This document shows, one piece after another, positions 63,204 to 64,000 of a stretch of 64,000 nt of DNA. The translations under genes and the position numbers were made by a program. Each line of letters begins with the position of its first letter. Position 1 is the stretch's first letter. Under the pieces are notes generated by a model. The model did no database searches. It worked only from the letters and a program-made list of their open reading frames with translations, and had not been told where the DNA came from. This stretch comes from Flammeovirga aprica JL-4. GTDB lineage: Bacteria > Bacteroidota > Bacteroidia > Cytophagales > Flammeovirgaceae. Location: positions 1 through 64,000 of the forward strand of contig NZ_JABANE010000031.1 in assembly GCF_012844305.1 (NCBI RefSeq), written 5' to 3'.

Positions 63204-64000
63204 ATGGAATCAAATACTGAAACAAAACTTACCTTATCAAACCGATTTGATAATATTACAGAGTCAGCTACTTTAGTGATGGCTGTAAAAGCCAGAGAAC
63301 TCCAAGCTAAAGGTGTCAATGTAATCAAACTGAACCTTGGCGAACCTGACTTTGCCACTCCACAATATATTCAAGACGCAGCCAAAGAGGCTATCGACGA
63401 CGGTAAGTATTTTTCATATCCTCCAGTACCAGGCTACCCTGAATTAAGAACAGCAATCGCCGAAAAATTACAGACTGAAAACGGTTTGGATTACAAGATG
63501 GAAAATGTAGTTGTATCTGCAGGTGCAAAACACTCCATCGCCAATGTGATGCTTAGTATTCTTAATGAAGGCGATGAAGTGATTGTCTTCTCTCCTTATT
63601 GGGTATCTTATACAGATCAGATTGTATTGGCAGGTGGTAAGCCTGTGATCTTGAAAGGCGAAATTGAAAACGACTTTAAAGTTTCTGCAGAGCAATTGAG
63701 AGCGGCCATCACTCCTAAAACAAAGGCCATCTTATTCTCTTCACCTTGTAACCCTACTGGTACTGTCTTCACAAAAGACGAACTGAGAGAGATTGCAGAT
63801 GAAGTGAAAAAACACGATGATCTTTATATCGTTTCTGACGAAATTTATGAGTACATCAACTTTGGCGGTCCTCACGTAAGTATTGCTTCTTTTGATGATG
63901 TAAAAGACCGCACTGTAGTAGTCAACGGTTTCTCAAAAGGTTTTGCAATGACAGGCTGGAGAATTGGCTATATCGCCGCTCCTGTACATGTGGCAAAAGC
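63204..64000 (+). CDS. Class I/II aminotransferase, aspartate aminotransferase type (partial, runs off the window)
   Basis: First 265 residues of a fold-type I PLP enzyme. It has the aspartate-aminotransferase Ib features LNLGEPDFATP, the PPVPGYPELRTAIA loop, VSAGAKHSI, SSPCNPTGTVF, IVSDEIYEYINFGG and the PLP lysine Lys245 in NGFSKGFAMTGWRIGY. Start ATG at 63204. Expected full length is about 400 residues, so about one third lies beyond the window end. It most likely transfers amino groups between aspartate and 2-oxoglutarate; other amino-acid specificities are possible. Confidence 0.93.
   Translation, partial: MESNTETKLTLSNRFDNITESATLVMAVKARELQAKGVNVIKLNLGEPDFATPQYIQDAAKEAIDDGKYFSYPPVPGYPELRTAIAEKLQTENGLDYKMENVVVSAGAKHSIANVMLSILNEGDEVIVFSPYWVSYTDQIVLAGGKPVILKGEIENDFKVSAEQLRAAITPKTKAILFSSPCNPTGTVFTKDELREIADEVKKHDDLYIVSDEIYEYINFGGPHVSIASFDDVKDRTVVVNGFSKGFAMTGWRIGYIAAPVHVAK

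Overview
The window looks like chromosomal DNA from a marine, gliding-type Bacteroidota, most likely a Cytophagales relative of Flammeovirga. The evidence is low G+C content, promoter -7 boxes of the TAnnTTTG type, TonB-dependent receptors with carboxypeptidase-like N-terminal domains, an ECF sigma/FecR/DUF4974 trio, many lipoproteins, a GLPGL protein, regulator-propeller signalling and a sulfatase/GH127 pair. The genus is inferred from gene content only. No phage, plasmid, CRISPR array or complete insertion sequence was recognised.

0-9 kb: a GLPGL-family gene ending abruptly at its motif, an unknown lipoprotein, a methyltransferase-like protein, then a four-gene minus-strand operon resembling the Bacteroides XusABC xenosiderophore system (TonB receptor, DUF4374 surface lipoprotein, PepSY membrane protein). 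It has an additional CpxP/Spy-like lipoprotein with a histidine cluster. A perfect inverted repeat lies in the presumed promoter, and a 158-bp palindromic repeat element sits further upstream.

9-21 kb: a FecI/FecR/FecA-type cell-surface signalling system, a small coiled-coil protein, dipeptidyl peptidase IV, and a sulfatase plus GH127-like glycosidase divergent from an AraC regulator. The regulator's reading frame extends upstream without a standard start codon.

21-31 kb: a polyamine operon (arginine decarboxylase, agmatinase, deoxyhypusine-synthase-like enzyme), a YHS protein, dusB, a CPBP protease, DUF2007, cdsA, a DUF7691-like gene, tRNA-Ser(UGA), a DUF4241-like gene and a free-standing tandem lipoyl-domain protein.

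31-48 kb: a 1397-residue propeller/SpoIIE-phosphatase sensor, a three-gene MukBEF/MksBEF-type condensin operon without a nuclease gene, lipoproteins, a small membrane peptide, an orphan MoxR ATPase, then rsmI-lnt-ogt.

48-64 kb: a chemotaxis-type cluster (CheC-like, CheA, CheY, CheW) fed by a 2090-residue apparently soluble receptor with about 13 PAS domains, preceded by a ParA ATPase. This recalls systems in which a ParA-like protein positions cytoplasmic chemoreceptor clusters. gpmI, two small lipoproteins, a small secreted protein and the 5' part of a class I aminotransferase gene close the window.

The observations most worth following are the ParA/giant multi-PAS receptor/Che cluster, the nuclease-less Mks condensin, the extended Xus-like operon, the DHS-like polyamine operon and the stand-alone double lipoyl protein.
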